DNA of 50,506 nucleotides, from contig CACHGK010000008.1 of the NCBI GenBank assembly GCA_902579395.1, positions 1 to 50,506 on the forward strand, written 5' to 3'. Positions 39,086 through 47,939 of the stretch are shown piece by piece. Under the pieces are notes generated by a model. That model made no database searches, had not been told where the DNA came from, and saw only the letters and a program-made list of their open reading frames with translations. The stretch is from an uncultured Alphaproteobacteria bacterium (GTDB lineage Bacteria; Pseudomonadota; Alphaproteobacteria; Methylaequorales; Methylaequoraceae). The position numbers and the translations under genes are program-made. Numbering within the stretch: the stretch's first letter is position 1; every line of letters starts with the position of its first letter.

Positions 39086-39820
39086 TTATTTAAGAACAAA
39101 ATTTACTGGTATCTTAACTTGTAACTGACCGTTTGTATCTAGAATTTCTTGTGGGGGTTTTGGAAATGAAAAGGATTTAAAAAGTTTTTTTGTTGCATTA
39201 TAAAGTCTTTTGGGGCTTTTATTTTCAAATTTTAAATTTATTAGTTTTCCGTCTTTATCTAGAATAAGAACAGACTTTATTGTTCCTTGCTCCCTTCTTC
39301 TTATAGATTGTTCCGGATAAGATCTTGCAGCAGCTTTATTTATTTCAAAAGAGATATTTCTTAAATAATCGCTTAAAAGTTTTTTAACTTTCACAGATTT
39401 TTTATTTTGCAAACTGAATTGATTTATCTCTAGGTTTTTTGTAGGGGTTGTTTTTTCAATTTTTTGCAAATTTTTTGAGGTTTTTTTAAATTTCCTTGGA
39501 AAAATTTTTTCTCTTTCAATTTCTTTTTCCTTGTTTAATTCTTTATTTTCGTCAATTTTATTTATTGGAATAACATCCTGTTTTATTATTTTTTTTACTT
39601 GAGGCTTTGGAATTTTTTTGGGCGTTAACTCTTCTGGTTTATCCTGGATTATGGGTTTTGGTTCTGGAACCGGTTCGGCAAATTTAAATTCTTTGAACTC
39701 GCTTAAATTAACTACGTAAATTTCTTCATCCTCTTTTAAAAGCTTGAAATTTAAAATAAAGAAGATATGAAAAATTATCGAAACCAAGAAAGACAATGAT
39801 AATAATTTTGAATTAATCAT
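39086..39820 (-). CDS. tonB: TonB-like energy transducer
   Basis: 244 aa. One N-terminal membrane helix (about 7-25), a Pro/Lys/Glu-rich periplasmic spacer (FAEPVPEPKPIIQDKPEEL...), and a C-terminal domain from about 165 (ISFEINKAAARSYPEQSIRRREQGTIKSVL) ending in KIPVNFVLK, which is the TonB fold pattern. It transmits proton-motive force from ExbB/ExbD to outer-membrane receptors. It overlaps exbD2 by 8 nt and is the last gene of the ABC/TonB unit. No TonB-dependent receptor is encoded in this window. Confidence 0.88.
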   Translation of the reverse strand: MINSKLLSLSFLVSIIFHIFFILNFKLLKEDEEIYVVNLSEFKEFKFAEPVPEPKPIIQDKPEELTPKKIPKPQVKKIIKQDVIPINKIDENKELNKEKEIEREKIFPRKFKKTSKNLQKIEKTTPTKNLEINQFSLQNKKSVKVKKLLSDYLRNISFEINKAAARSYPEQSIRRREQGTIKSVLILDKDGKLINLKFENKSPKRLYNATKKLFKSFSFPKPPQEILDTNGQLQVKIPVNFVLK

Positions 39821-40226
39821 TATCTATTTCTTCTTGAACCTTGATAAATATTTTTTCAATATTTTTTTTTTTTAATTCTTTCATTATTTTATTGAAAAAG
39901 AAAATATCAGAATTTTTATCAATTTCTAAAATTAAATTCTTTTCATCAGAATTAAAAATAGATTCGATATCGACTATTTTTATTTCTCTTTCTTCAAAAA
40001 AAATCTTATTTTTACTATTAAGTTTTAACATTTTAAGACTGTCATTCTTTTTTCTTTCTTCACCAAATAATGACGTTGGCTTTTCGATTTCACTAGAATC
40101 TTTTTTTCTAACTACTCCAGTTAACATAAAGAAGATAAGAAGTAAAAAAATCAAATTGATCATTGGAATCAAGTTGACGGAATTCCCTAAATCATTGTTC
40201 TGTTTATAAAGTTTTTTAAGGTTCAT
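39813..40226 (-). CDS. ExbD-like protein 2, with Asn in place of the proton-binding Asp
   Basis: 137 aa, TolR/ExbD family. One membrane helix at 17-37 in the context NLIPMINLIFLLLIFFML, followed by a periplasmic domain. In ExbD and TolR the motif is P-x-x/V-D, with Asp essential for the proton path; here the position is Asn24 (codon AAT at 40157-40155, one base change from GAT). TolR (Asp21) and the neighbouring ExbD1 (Asp20) keep the Asp. The rest of the fold looks intact, so it is probably made and assembled. It overlaps exbD1 by 11 nt upstream and tonB by 8 nt downstream. Confidence 0.85.
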   Translation of the reverse strand: MNLKKLYKQNNDLGNSVNLIPMINLIFLLLIFFMLTGVVRKKDSSEIEKPTSLFGEERKKNDSLKMLKLNSKNKIFFEEREIKIVDIESIFNSDEKNLILEIDKNSDIFFFNKIMKELKKKNIEKIFIKVQEEIDND

Positions 40227-40614
40227 CAGAAAAATTCACATTTTTTATTCTATTTTTTTTTATGGCATCTAGGATTGAAACAAGGAGTTGGACATCACTT
40301 TCTTTATCATTAAGTATTACAATTCTATCAAATTGTGTAGAATTCCAATTTTCAAAGTATTCTTTTTCTAGTTTCTTAAGATTAATTTTATCATCTTTGT
40401 AAAAAATTTGATTTTTTTTAAGGAAAATAATCATTAACTTTTCCTTTGAAGAATTATTAGAAGCCTGCTTTTGATTGCTGATTGTAAAACTAATTAGTTG
40501 GTTTTTATTAAAATTTGTAGCCAGCATAAAAAATACAAGCATAAGAAAAATAATATCGATTAAGGGAATTATATTAATTCTCAAGGATCTTTTTTTAAAT
40601 TGTGCTTTAAGCAT
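40216..40614 (-). CDS. exbD: ExbD-like protein 1
   Basis: 132 aa, TolR/ExbD family. N-terminal NIIPLIDIIFLMLVFFML (14-31) has the conserved Asp20 in the membrane helix. The periplasmic part has the ExbD strand/helix pattern (KLMIIFLKKNQIFYKD, VILNDKESDVQLLVSIL). It directly follows exbB (two bases) and overlaps the second exbD. With that copy it may form the ExbD dimer inside the ExbB pentamer. Confidence 0.92.
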   Translation of the reverse strand: MLKAQFKKRSLRINIIPLIDIIFLMLVFFMLATNFNKNQLISFTISNQKQASNNSSKEKLMIIFLKKNQIFYKDDKINLKKLEKEYFENWNSTQFDRIVILNDKESDVQLLVSILDAIKKNRIKNVNFSDEP

Positions 40615-40616
40615 TT

Positions 40617-41234
40617 TTACTTCAAGACTGATAATTTATTTAAAAAATTATCTAAATTTTGGTGTGCATTTATTATTTCCTTCTCTAGAAAGTAGTGACT
40701 GATTAATGCTGGGATTGCAACAATTAGTCCCATCGCAGTGGTTAATAATGCTGTCCAAATACCCCCTGCTAAAATTGAGGGATCAACCAGACTCCCCCCT
40801 AATTCTAGTTCATTAAATGAATCTATCATTCCAATTACTGTACCTAACAAACCAATCAGTGGACTTACTTGAGAAATGACTTCAAGTGTTGGAAGTAAAG
40901 ATTGAGACTTTTTAAATTCAACTTCAACAAGGAAATTTATTTCATTCTCAATTTCGTCTGAGGATTTTTTTGAAATAAATACCAAGATTATCTCTTTTAA
41001 GAATCTTTGTTTTGATTTTGAGACCAATTTTATGTGTTCTGAGCTTATCTCATTCAGAGTTGTGTTAAATTTGATTTCATGAAGAAAATTTGAAAGCTTC
41101 GAAAAGTTCATATTTTTTACAAAGAAAATTTCAAAAAATTTATAAAAAATTATTGCAATTGTTAAAATTGAAAGACAAAAAAGGAGGGTAAAAATTATTC
41201 CACCCTTATCAATATAAGTAAAAAATATTTCCAT
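40617..41234 (-). CDS. exbB: ExbB-like motor protein
   Basis: 205 aa, MotA/TolQ/ExbB family. Three membrane segments: about 13-33, then two in the C-terminal half. The pore motifs [17 protein letters not shown] and [21 protein letters not shown] (with the conserved Thr) are clear. It is shorter than TolQ of this window and its cytoplasmic loop is poorly conserved. It lies 13 bases after the ABC ATPase gene and two bases before exbD1, so the motor appears to be part of the ABC operon. Confidence 0.93.
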   Translation of the reverse strand: MEIFFTYIDKGGIIFTLLFCLSILTIAIIFYKFFEIFFVKNMNFSKLSNFLHEIKFNTTLNEISSEHIKLVSKSKQRFLKEIILVFISKKSSDEIENEINFLVEVEFKKSQSLLPTLEVISQVSPLIGLLGTVIGMIDSFNELELGGSLVDPSILAGGIWTALLTTAMGLIVAIPALISHYFLEKEIINAHQNLDNFLNKLSVLK

Positions 41235-41247
41235 TATTTATCTCAGT

Positions 41248-42000
41248 TTATATCAAACCCTCTAATAAAGACGGAAATTTTTTTTTCAGAAACATATATT
41301 CATCCTCTACACCCTTATCGTCTATAGCTAACTTATCACTTTTTGATTTTACTACATGATCGTATACAACAGTTGCAGGTCTTTTTGAGAAGAAAAGAAT
41401 TCTCTCTCCCAGTAGGATAGCCTCTTTTAGATTATGGGTAATTAAAATTACGGTAATTGGATTTTTTTTCCAATAATTGGTTAAAACTTCGTATAAATTT
41501 TCAGCAGTGGGTTGGTCTAAAGAAACGAATGGCTCATCCATAAGTAAAATTTTTGGGTTTCTTACTAGTGCCCTTGCCAGTGATACTTTTCTTCGCATGC
41601 CTCCAGAAATAGACTTTGGGTAATAATTCTCAAATTCTTTTAGTCTAAAACTTACCAGAAGACTATCAATTCTATCTTTAGTTATATTCTCATCTTCGCA
41701 AACTAACTCGATATTTTCTTTAACAGTTAACCATGGTAAGAGTCTAGAGGTTTGAAAAACGTAACCAAAGTTTTCATCTATCGAGAGTCCTTTACCATCC
41801 ATAATTATTTTTTGATTTTCTCCCTCAATCAGACCACCAATAATATTCATTAAGGTTGTTTTTCCACATCCAGAGGGACCAACAATACAAACAAATTCAT
41901 TAGATTTAATATTGATGTCGATATCCTTTAAAACATCAACAGACGATTTGTCATGGTCATTTGTAAAGGACTTTTTCTTTATCTCTATCTTAAAATTCAA
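41248..42000 (-). CDS. ABC importer ATPase (nitrate/taurine-type)
   Basis: About 250 aa from a TTG at 42000, which has GGAGA 7 bases upstream and starts five bases after the permease stop; a longer frame from a TTG at 42033 has no such site. Walker A GPSGCGKTT, Q-loop FQTSRLLPW, signature ISGGMRRKVSLARAL (SGG-Q replaced by SGGM), Walker B ILLMDEPF and the switch His in ILITHNLKEA are present. It belongs to the NrtD/SsuB/TauB family that energises uptake of small anions, sulfonates or similar compounds. Partner permease and binding protein are upstream. Confidence 0.92.
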   Translation of the reverse strand: MNFKIEIKKKSFTNDHDKSSVDVLKDIDINIKSNEFVCIVGPSGCGKTTLMNIIGGLIEGENQKIIMDGKGLSIDENFGYVFQTSRLLPWLTVKENIELVCEDENITKDRIDSLLVSFRLKEFENYYPKSISGGMRRKVSLARALVRNPKILLMDEPFVSLDQPTAENLYEVLTNYWKKNPITVILITHNLKEAILLGERILFFSKRPATVVYDHVVKSKSDKLAIDDKGVEDEYMFLKKKFPSLLEGLI

Positions 42001-42004
42001 AAGT

Positions 42005-42754
42005 TTATCTCCAAATCGATATTTTCCTCTCAAACGGTCTTACCAGAATGAATTCAACAAATATTATAAGTAATACAAATACCAATGTGTATGCTAAAAT
42101 ACCTGAAATGTCAAAAAATTGAAAGAAACCAAATAATTTAAATCCTACCCCGTTGCTTCTTCCCAAAAGTTCAACAACTAAAACAATTTTCCAAATTAGC
42201 GATAAGCCTGATCTAGCCGACGATAGCAGGTAAGGAAAAAGTTGAGGTAAAATTACTTTAAAAAAAAATTTTTTCCCAGATATTTTATAAAATTTTGCTA
42301 CTTCTATATAATCTTTTTCTATAGATCTTGCACCCTCACGCATGATAACTGCTACCATTGGAATTTTATTCAGGGATACAGCTAAAATTGCTGCCACCTC
42401 ATTAAGACCAAACCAGACATAACAAAGAATTATAATAACAAGAGCCGGAACATTTAGACCAAGAATAAGCCAGTCATCTAAGAAGGTATTAAGTCTCTCG
42501 TTTCTTCCCATGTAAATCCCAAAAAAGGTTCCAATGAACATTGCAATTATGAATGAAAGGAAAACCCTTTTTAGTGTAATTAAAGTATGATAAACTAATT
42601 CATCGTCACCCGCCTCTATTACGATTTTCTCGTAAACTTCTTGCGGTCCTGGAAGAAGATCAACTTGTAAGAAAATACTGGATAATTGCCATATACCAAA
42701 GAAAATTAGGATGGAAGCAATCCTTAAAATTGCGTTGGAACTCCCTTTCTCCAT
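42005..42754 (-). CDS. ABC importer permease (nitrate/taurine-type)
   Basis: 249 aa with about six membrane segments. The family's cytoplasmic coupling motif EAA...G is seen as MREGARSIEKDYIEVAKFYKISG (about 138-160), followed by FFKVILPQLFPYLLSSARSGLSLIW, close to SsuC/TauC proteins. It lies two bases after the binding protein gene and five before the ATPase start. Substrate specificity is set by the binding protein. Confidence 0.92.
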   Translation of the reverse strand: MEKGSSNAILRIASILIFFGIWQLSSIFLQVDLLPGPQEVYEKIVIEAGDDELVYHTLITLKRVFLSFIIAMFIGTFFGIYMGRNERLNTFLDDWLILGLNVPALVIIILCYVWFGLNEVAAILAVSLNKIPMVAVIMREGARSIEKDYIEVAKFYKISGKKFFFKVILPQLFPYLLSSARSGLSLIWKIVLVVELLGRSNGVGFKLFGFFQFFDISGILAYTLVFVLLIIFVEFILVRPFERKISIWR

Positions 42755-42756
42755 TC

Positions 42757-43749
42757 TTACTCAGCCCAGAATGTTCCTGGTGAGAGGGTCTTTGCTTTAC
42801 CAACTAGTTCTCGTCCACCAACTTGCGAAAGAATTGAGTAAAGCTTTTTTGAACCGTCAATTTGTAGTGTCGAAAAATCTTTAGATGGAATGCCTTCTCT
42901 GTAAATATTGCGAAGACTTATAAATAACTTTTCATCATCCACGTTCATGAAAGGGCGAATCTTCTCCCAAATTTCATCTGATTCTAGCATTATTTTTTTG
43001 GCATCTTTAGATGTATCCAAAAAATTATTTAAAAGTTCTTGGTTTGATGATGCCCATTTATCTTTGAAAACCCAACCGATAACTGGTATACCTTTTGGTA
43101 GTTCTAGTTTAGTTAGAATGTCTGTAATATTAATTACCTTAACAAATTTTTCATTTGATAGTAATTTTGCCTGATAAGGCCAATACGTTAGTATTGCATC
43201 AAAGCTATCTTGCTCAATTTTTTTATTTAATAGTGGAGGTGCTCCAAATATCTGTCTGCTAACGTCTTTAAGTTCTTTTCCATATTCTTTTTTGTAAAAA
43301 GCTCTGAATATAAGCCAACCTTTATCAACTTGACCACCTGCAATACCTATTTTTTTCCCTTCCAAATCACTCCCGTTTTTTATGTTTGAGTCTTTTGGGA
43401 CGATTAGGCCTCCTGCAGCCATGGAGTGAGGAACAAAGGAGAAGAAACGGCCTTCATTTCTTTGGCGAGAGACCCAAAACCAGTCTGTGATTATCATATC
43501 CACAGCTCCACCTTGAAGTGCAACTGCAGCAGCATTTTTACTAGCCAGTTCAACAATCTCAATTTCGAAGTTTTGTTTTGTATCAAGCCCTAGCTCTTTT
43601 ATTAACTTTAGCTCCCAGTTGACACTTCCATATTGCAGTGTTCCAATCTTGATTTTACTGGCATCAACCCCACTAAACTTGAGAACGAGAAAGATCGTTG
43701 ATACGAAAAATAAAGACGTCGAGTAAAAACTTTTTATTATTTTATACAT
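42757..43749 (-). CDS. ABC importer periplasmic substrate-binding protein (NMT1/SsuA-like)
   Basis: 330 aa with a signal peptide (about 1-30, ending VDA-S). The mature fold starts KIKIGTLQYGSVNWELKLIKELGL and includes AAVALQGGAVDMIITDWFWVSRQR, LEGKKIGIAGGQVDKGWLI, FGAPPLLNKKI and the end LVGKAKTLSPGTFW. I remember close relatives near PQQ-dependent (XoxF-type) methanol dehydrogenase genes in methylotrophs and rhizobia, which suggests a link to that metabolism or to lanthanide supply, but this is memory, not a search. No dehydrogenase is in this window. First gene of the seven-gene ABC/TonB unit. Confidence 0.85.
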   Translation of the reverse strand: MYKIIKSFYSTSLFFVSTIFLVLKFSGVDASKIKIGTLQYGSVNWELKLIKELGLDTKQNFEIEIVELASKNAAAVALQGGAVDMIITDWFWVSRQRNEGRFFSFVPHSMAAGGLIVPKDSNIKNGSDLEGKKIGIAGGQVDKGWLIFRAFYKKEYGKELKDVSRQIFGAPPLLNKKIEQDSFDAILTYWPYQAKLLSNEKFVKVINITDILTKLELPKGIPVIGWVFKDKWASSNQELLNNFLDTSKDAKKIMLESDEIWEKIRPFMNVDDEKLFISLRNIYREGIPSKDFSTLQIDGSKKLYSILSQVGGRELVGKAKTLSPGTFWAE

Positions 43750-43813
43750 AATTCAAAAATGATTATATCCAAAATATAAATATTATTCCTTTATTATTAA
43801 ATATATTGTAATT

Positions 43814-43841
43814 TCTATACTTATTATCAAACAACTGTCAA
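43814..43841 (-). promoter_or_regulatory. Candidate promoter of the ABC/TonB operon
   Basis: On the minus strand TTGACA (43841-43836), a 16-bp spacer and TATAGA (43819-43814), about 65 bp before the binding protein ATG. A second TATAAT-like box lies nearer the start. Consensus matching only; no operator is obvious. Confidence 0.4.
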
Positions 43842-43867
43842 TGTAAGTTTTTTTTGATGAATACATA

Positions 43868-44101
43868 ATGAAAAAAAAAATATATAATTTGAATCTTTTA
43901 GGACAGCGATGCCCGGTGCCAATTCTTAAAATTTCAAAAAAATACAAGGATATTAATAAAGGCGACTTCTTGGTTGTGGACACAGACGACCCAAAAGCAA
44001 AAAAAGATATTTTAGAGTTAAGTCGAAACATAAAAATAAAATTGATTAATGTCAAACATCTTGATGAGTTAAGAGTTTGCTTTAAATTACAGAAGTATTA
44101 A
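43868..44101 (+). CDS. TusA-family sulfurtransferase
   Basis: 77-aa cytosolic protein. The signature LGQRCPVPILK (11-21) has the sulfur-carrying Cys15. The rest follows the beta-alpha-beta TusA fold (FLVVDTDDPKAKKDI...). Family members pass sulfur to tRNA 2-thiouridine or molybdenum cofactor synthesis. An alternative role in other sulfur carriers is possible. It stands apart from other sulfur genes, upstream of xseB, and is divergent from the ABC operon. Confidence 0.9.
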   Translation: MKKKIYNLNLLGQRCPVPILKISKKYKDINKGDFLVVDTDDPKAKKDILELSRNIKIKLINVKHLDELRVCFKLQKY

Positions 44102-44114
44102 AGTTATATAAAAA

Positions 44115-44342
44115 ATGGAAAAAATTTTAGATAGTAAAATAGATGAACTTAGCTATGAAGAAGCTTTTGATAAACTTCAAGAGATAGTAAGTTTATTGGA
44201 GGAGGGGAAAATAAGTCTTGATGATTCAATAAAATTTTACGAATACGGTATGTCCTTAAAAATTCATTGTGAGAAAAAATTAAAAAATGCAGAAATGAAA
44301 ATAAAAACAGTACTGGATAAGTCAGATAAAAGTGAAGATTAA
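44115..44342 (+). CDS. xseB: Exodeoxyribonuclease VII small subunit
   Basis: 75 aa. The pattern LSYEEAFDKLQEIVSLLEEGKISLDDSIKFYEYGMSL, split here as a helix-turn-helix pair, is the XseB signature ('EALxxLExIVxxLExGxLxLEESLxxYExGxxL'). It assembles with XseA into the single-strand exonuclease. Located immediately before ispA with a one-base overlap, the order found in most proteobacteria. Confidence 0.93.
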   Translation: MEKILDSKIDELSYEEAFDKLQEIVSLLEEGKISLDDSIKFYEYGMSLKIHCEKKLKNAEMKIKTVLDKSDKSED

Positions 44343-45220
44343 TGCAAAAAATAGAAAAATTTATTTTTAATTTTGCAGAGAAATTTGACAATTATTTTTT
44401 GAAACTACTTCCTAGTAATTACTATTCTCCAAAATTACATGATGCTATGGAATATTCAATCAGCGTTGGAGGAAAAAGATTAAGGCCTCTATTTCTTTTA
44501 GAAATTTCAAGAATGTTAGGTGTAAAAAAAAAATTAGCCTTAAGGGCTGCAGCAGCCATAGAGTTAATCCATTGTTATTCATTAGTTCATGATGACCTTC
44601 CAGCGATGGATGATGATGACCTGAGAAGAGGTCATAAAACCTGTCATAAAAAGTTTGATGATGCAACAGCTATTTTAGTTGGAGATGCATTTCAATCGCT
44701 TGCATTTGAGATTTTATCAGATAAAAAAACTCACCCTAATCCAGAAGTTAGGTGTGATCTAATAAATCAGCTTTCCATAGCTGCCGGTCCTTTAGGAATG
44801 GTTGGTGGGCAGATGTTAGATTTAGTTGCGGAAAAAAAAAAACTTTCACTTAATGAAATTTTGCTTTTACAGAAATTAAAGACTGGAGAGTTATTTAGAT
44901 TTGCCTGTATAGCTGGCCCTATTTTATCTGAATTAAAAAATATAAAAATATTTGTTAATTATTCAAAAAATCTTGGACTTGCATTCCAAATAAAAGATGA
45001 CTTGCTCGACATAGAGGGTGATGAAAAAAAAATGGGTAAAAAAACAAAAAAAGATCTTTCTAGGGGAAAAGAAACCTTAGTATCATTTTATGGTCTAGCA
45101 AAAGCAAAAAAGATGTCACAAGAATTAATAAAAAACTCAGTGAATCTTTTAAAGCCTTTTGGAATTAAATCAAAAAGACTAATCGAATTGACTAACTTTG
45201 TAATTTCTAGAAACAAATAA
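44342..45220 (+). CDS. ispA: Farnesyl diphosphate synthase IspA
   Basis: 292 aa short-chain prenyl synthase. First Asp-rich motif VHDDLPAMDDDDLRRG with Asp84/Asp85, second motif FQIKDDLLDIEG near 213-224. GGKRLRP (43-49) binds diphosphate. It makes C15 for quinones, bactoprenol and, via CrtE, the supply of carotenoid precursors. In many alphaproteobacteria dxs follows ispA; here tlyA starts at the next base, so dxs is missing from the slot. Confidence 0.94.
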   Translation: MQKIEKFIFNFAEKFDNYFLKLLPSNYYSPKLHDAMEYSISVGGKRLRPLFLLEISRMLGVKKKLALRAAAAIELIHCYSLVHDDLPAMDDDDLRRGHKTCHKKFDDATAILVGDAFQSLAFEILSDKKTHPNPEVRCDLINQLSIAAGPLGMVGGQMLDLVAEKKKLSLNEILLLQKLKTGELFRFACIAGPILSELKNIKIFVNYSKNLGLAFQIKDDLLDIEGDEKKMGKKTKKDLSRGKETLVSFYGLAKAKKMSQELIKNSVNLLKPFGIKSKRLIELTNFVISRNK

Positions 45221-45985
45221 ATGTATGTTTTTAAAAAAGTACCAGAAAATTTGAATAATTTTAGAATTGATTTAATTCTAAAAGAACTGAAACTTGTTGA
45301 TTCACGAAATAAAGCCCTTTCATTAATAATGTCAGGTCAAGTATTTGTTGATGATAAAAAAATACTTAAACCTGGAAAATTAATAAAAAGTAAAACAATA
45401 ATTAAATTAAAAAAAAAATCTCATAATTGGGTTTCTAGGGGAGGGATAAAGTTAGATAATGCTTTAAATCAATTAGATATAAGTATTTCTGGCCATGTAT
45501 CTCTTGACATTGGTTGTTCTACGGGAGGTTTTACTGATGTAATTCTTAAAAGAGGCGTTAAACGAGTTTATGCTGTAGATGTTGGTTATGGGCAGTTTGA
45601 TTGGAAATTAAGGAATTCAGATAAGGTCATTTTATTAGAAAGAACTAATGCTAAATTTATTAATAAAAAAATTATACCAGAACCAATAAATTTAGTTGTA
45701 TGCGATGTAAGTTTTATTTCAATGAAAAAAGTTTTGATGCCAATAAAAAAATTATTAGCAAAAAATTATGAAATAATTTCTTTAATAAAACCTCAGTTTG
45801 AACTCCAAAAAAAAGATATTGGTAAAGGTGGGATTGTAAAAGATTTTTCTCTTCACAAGAGCGTATGTGATGATATTAATCTATGGTTTACTGAAAATTT
45901 TAATTTTAAAAAAATTAAAATAATAGAAAGTTCAATTTTAGGACAAAAAGGTAATAAGGAATTTTTTATTTACATTAAAAATTAG
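45221..45985 (+). CDS. tlyA: TlyA-family rRNA 2'-O-methyltransferase / S4-domain protein
   Basis: 254 aa. N-terminal S4 RNA-binding domain (about 12-70), [11 protein letters not shown] linker, then a Rossmann methyltransferase with [15 protein letters not shown] (SAM motif I), [13 protein letters not shown] and KPQFEL. The family methylates ribose of 16S and 23S rRNA in actinobacteria; in proteobacteria it is also called a putative haemolysin. Follows ispA without a gap and is convergent with aroC, with the two stop codons overlapping in TTAG. Confidence 0.93.
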   Translation: MYVFKKVPENLNNFRIDLILKELKLVDSRNKALSLIMSGQVFVDDKKILKPGKLIKSKTIIKLKKKSHNWVSRGGIKLDNALNQLDISISGHVSLDIGCSTGGFTDVILKRGVKRVYAVDVGYGQFDWKLRNSDKVILLERTNAKFINKKIIPEPINLVVCDVSFISMKKVLMPIKKLLAKNYEIISLIKPQFELQKKDIGKGGIVKDFSLHKSVCDDINLWFTENFNFKKIKIIESSILGQKGNKEFFIYIKN

Positions 45986-47052
45986 CAATTTTTGCTTTGA
46001 TCAAGAAGAAGTAAATCAGCTAGTACAATTGCAACCATTGCCTCTCCTACTGGAACTGCACGTATACCTACACAAGGATCATGTCTCCCTTTAGTAATTA
46101 TCGACGTATTCTGTTTTTTTAAGTTTATTGTTTTTCTTTTTTTTAGTATTGAGCTAGTTGGTTTTACTACAAATTTGATTATTATATCTTGACCAGAGGA
46201 AATTCCACCCAAAGTTCCTCCAGAGTTATTTGTTTTAAAAATAATTTTTTTGTTTTTATAAATAATTTCATCAGCATTTTCCTCACCTCTCAATTCAGCA
46301 CTTTTAAATCCATTACCAATTTCTACACCTTTTACAGCAGGAATACTCATTATTCCTTGTGCTAATAATGCATCAATTTTTGAAAATACTGGTTCTCCGA
46401 GTCCTACAGGAACTCCGCTAACTGTAATCTGAATAATAGCGCCTACGGATGATCCATCTTTTCTAATTTTTAAAAGATAATTTTCCCAATTTTTAACAGA
46501 TTTTTTGTCGGGACAGAAAAAATCATTTTTATTAATTTCATTCCAATTCCAGTTTTCTTCGCAGATTTTATTGATTCCTAATTGAATTAAAGCACCTCTT
46601 ATTTTTACTTTTTCCCCAAGAATTTTCAATGCAATGGCGCCGGCAGCTACTCGCATTGCAGTTTCTCTTGCAGAGGCTCTTCCTCCTCCTCTGTAATCTC
46701 TTATCCCGTATTTCATCTGATAAGTATAATCAGCATGACCAGGTCTAAACTTGTCCCTTATTTCACTATAATCTTTTGATTTCTGATCTTTATTATAAAT
46801 AATTAAAGAAATAGGTGTGCCTGTTGTTTTTCCTTCAAATGTGCCAGACAGAATCTTTACCTTATCCTCTTCTTTTCTTTGCGTTGTAAATTTAGATTGA
46901 CCAGGTTTTCTCCTATCAAGAAATTTTTGAATATATTCTTCATCTAGTTTAATATTTGGAGGCACTCCCTCAACAACGCATCCTAGAGCCTCTCCATGAC
47001 TCTCACCCCATGTGGTTACTTTAAAGATTTCTCCAATAGAACTTCCTGACAT
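45982..47052 (-). CDS. aroC: Chorismate synthase
   Basis: Last step of the shikimate pathway; needs reduced FMN. 356 aa. The three classical signatures are visible: [17 protein letters not shown] near the start, the central [19 protein letters not shown] and the C-terminal [19 protein letters not shown]. It begins on the base before the last codon region of fabI (adjacent, no gap) and ends in a TTAG shared with tlyA. Confidence 0.98.
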   Translation of the reverse strand: MSGSSIGEIFKVTTWGESHGEALGCVVEGVPPNIKLDEEYIQKFLDRRKPGQSKFTTQRKEEDKVKILSGTFEGKTTGTPISLIIYNKDQKSKDYSEIRDKFRPGHADYTYQMKYGIRDYRGGGRASARETAMRVAAGAIALKILGEKVKIRGALIQLGINKICEENWNWNEINKNDFFCPDKKSVKNWENYLLKIRKDGSSVGAIIQITVSGVPVGLGEPVFSKIDALLAQGIMSIPAVKGVEIGNGFKSAELRGEENADEIIYKNKKIIFKTNNSGGTLGGISSGQDIIIKFVVKPTSSILKKRKTINLKKQNTSIITKGRHDPCVGIRAVPVGEAMVAIVLADLLLLDQSKNC

Positions 47053-47865
47053 TTATCTATCTACCGAAATGTCAGGTGCATCAACGGATTTCATTCCCAC
47101 AACGTGATAACCACAATCAACATGAATAACTTCTCCTGTAACACCAGATGAAAGATCTGAAAGTAAATAAATAGAGTTTTTTCCAACTTCTTCTACGGAT
47201 GTAATTCTTTTTAGAGGAGAGTTATACTCATTCCATTTTAAAATATATCTAAAGTCAGATATTCCTGAAGCAGCAAGTGTTTTTATTGGCCCTGCAGAAA
47301 TTGCATTGACTCTTATATTTTTTTTCCCAAGATCAACTGATAAGTATTTTACGCTTGTCTCTAAGGCAGCTTTAGCAATTCCCATAACATTATAATGAGG
47401 CATAACTCTTTCAGCTCCAAGATATGATAAGGTTAAAATTTGTCCTCCAGATTTCATCATATGTTGTGCTCTCTGACATAAGGCTGTGAATGAATAGCAT
47501 GAAACATCAAGTGTATTGATAAAGTTTTCTCTAGAGGTGTTGACATAATCACCTTTTAATTGATTTTTATCAGAAAATGCAATTGAATGAACTAAGAAGT
47601 CGAATGATTCCCATTTTTTTGAAATATTTTTAAAAAAATTATCTATACTCGATTCTGATGTTACATCACATTCATAAATAAGGTTAGAGTTGCATTGACT
47701 AGCTAATGGAGTTACTCTTTTTTTTATCGAATCATTTACATATGAAAATGCAAGTTCAGCCCCACAAGAACTTATTTTCTCAGCAATTCCCCAGGCAATG
47801 GATTTTTCATTGGCAATTCCTAGAATAATGCCTTTTTTACCCTCTAAATTTATAATTGATTTCAT
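47053..47865 (-). CDS. fabI: Enoyl-ACP reductase (NADH) FabI
   Basis: Short-chain dehydrogenase-like enzyme that ends each elongation cycle of fatty-acid synthesis; target of triclosan. 270 aa. KKGIILGIANEKSIAWGIA (10-28) is the FabI-specific cofactor motif. Tyr148 and Tyr158 with Lys165, in YLGAERVMPHYNVMGIAK, are the catalytic residues with the Y-x6-K spacing. Adjacent to aroC on the same strand and divergent from pdxH. Confidence 0.97.
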   Translation of the reverse strand: MKSIINLEGKKGIILGIANEKSIAWGIAEKISSCGAELAFSYVNDSIKKRVTPLASQCNSNLIYECDVTSESSIDNFFKNISKKWESFDFLVHSIAFSDKNQLKGDYVNTSRENFINTLDVSCYSFTALCQRAQHMMKSGGQILTLSYLGAERVMPHYNVMGIAKAALETSVKYLSVDLGKKNIRVNAISAGPIKTLAASGISDFRYILKWNEYNSPLKRITSVEEVGKNSIYLLSDLSSGVTGEVIHVDCGYHVVGMKSVDAPDISVDR

Positions 47866-47939
47866 AACTAAATTCCCACCAAAATTTATTGATTAAAGAT
47901 TTATTAAACTTATATTATATTTCTAATAAAAAAGATAGA

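Noticed and set aside
42757-43749. HMP/thiamine-precursor (ThiY-like) or plain taurine/nitrate binding role for the ABC binding protein
   Set aside because: The fold is shared, but thiC makes HMP uptake unnecessary, no thiamine genes adjoin, and the specific segments resemble the quinoprotein-associated group more. Not excluded, only less likely.
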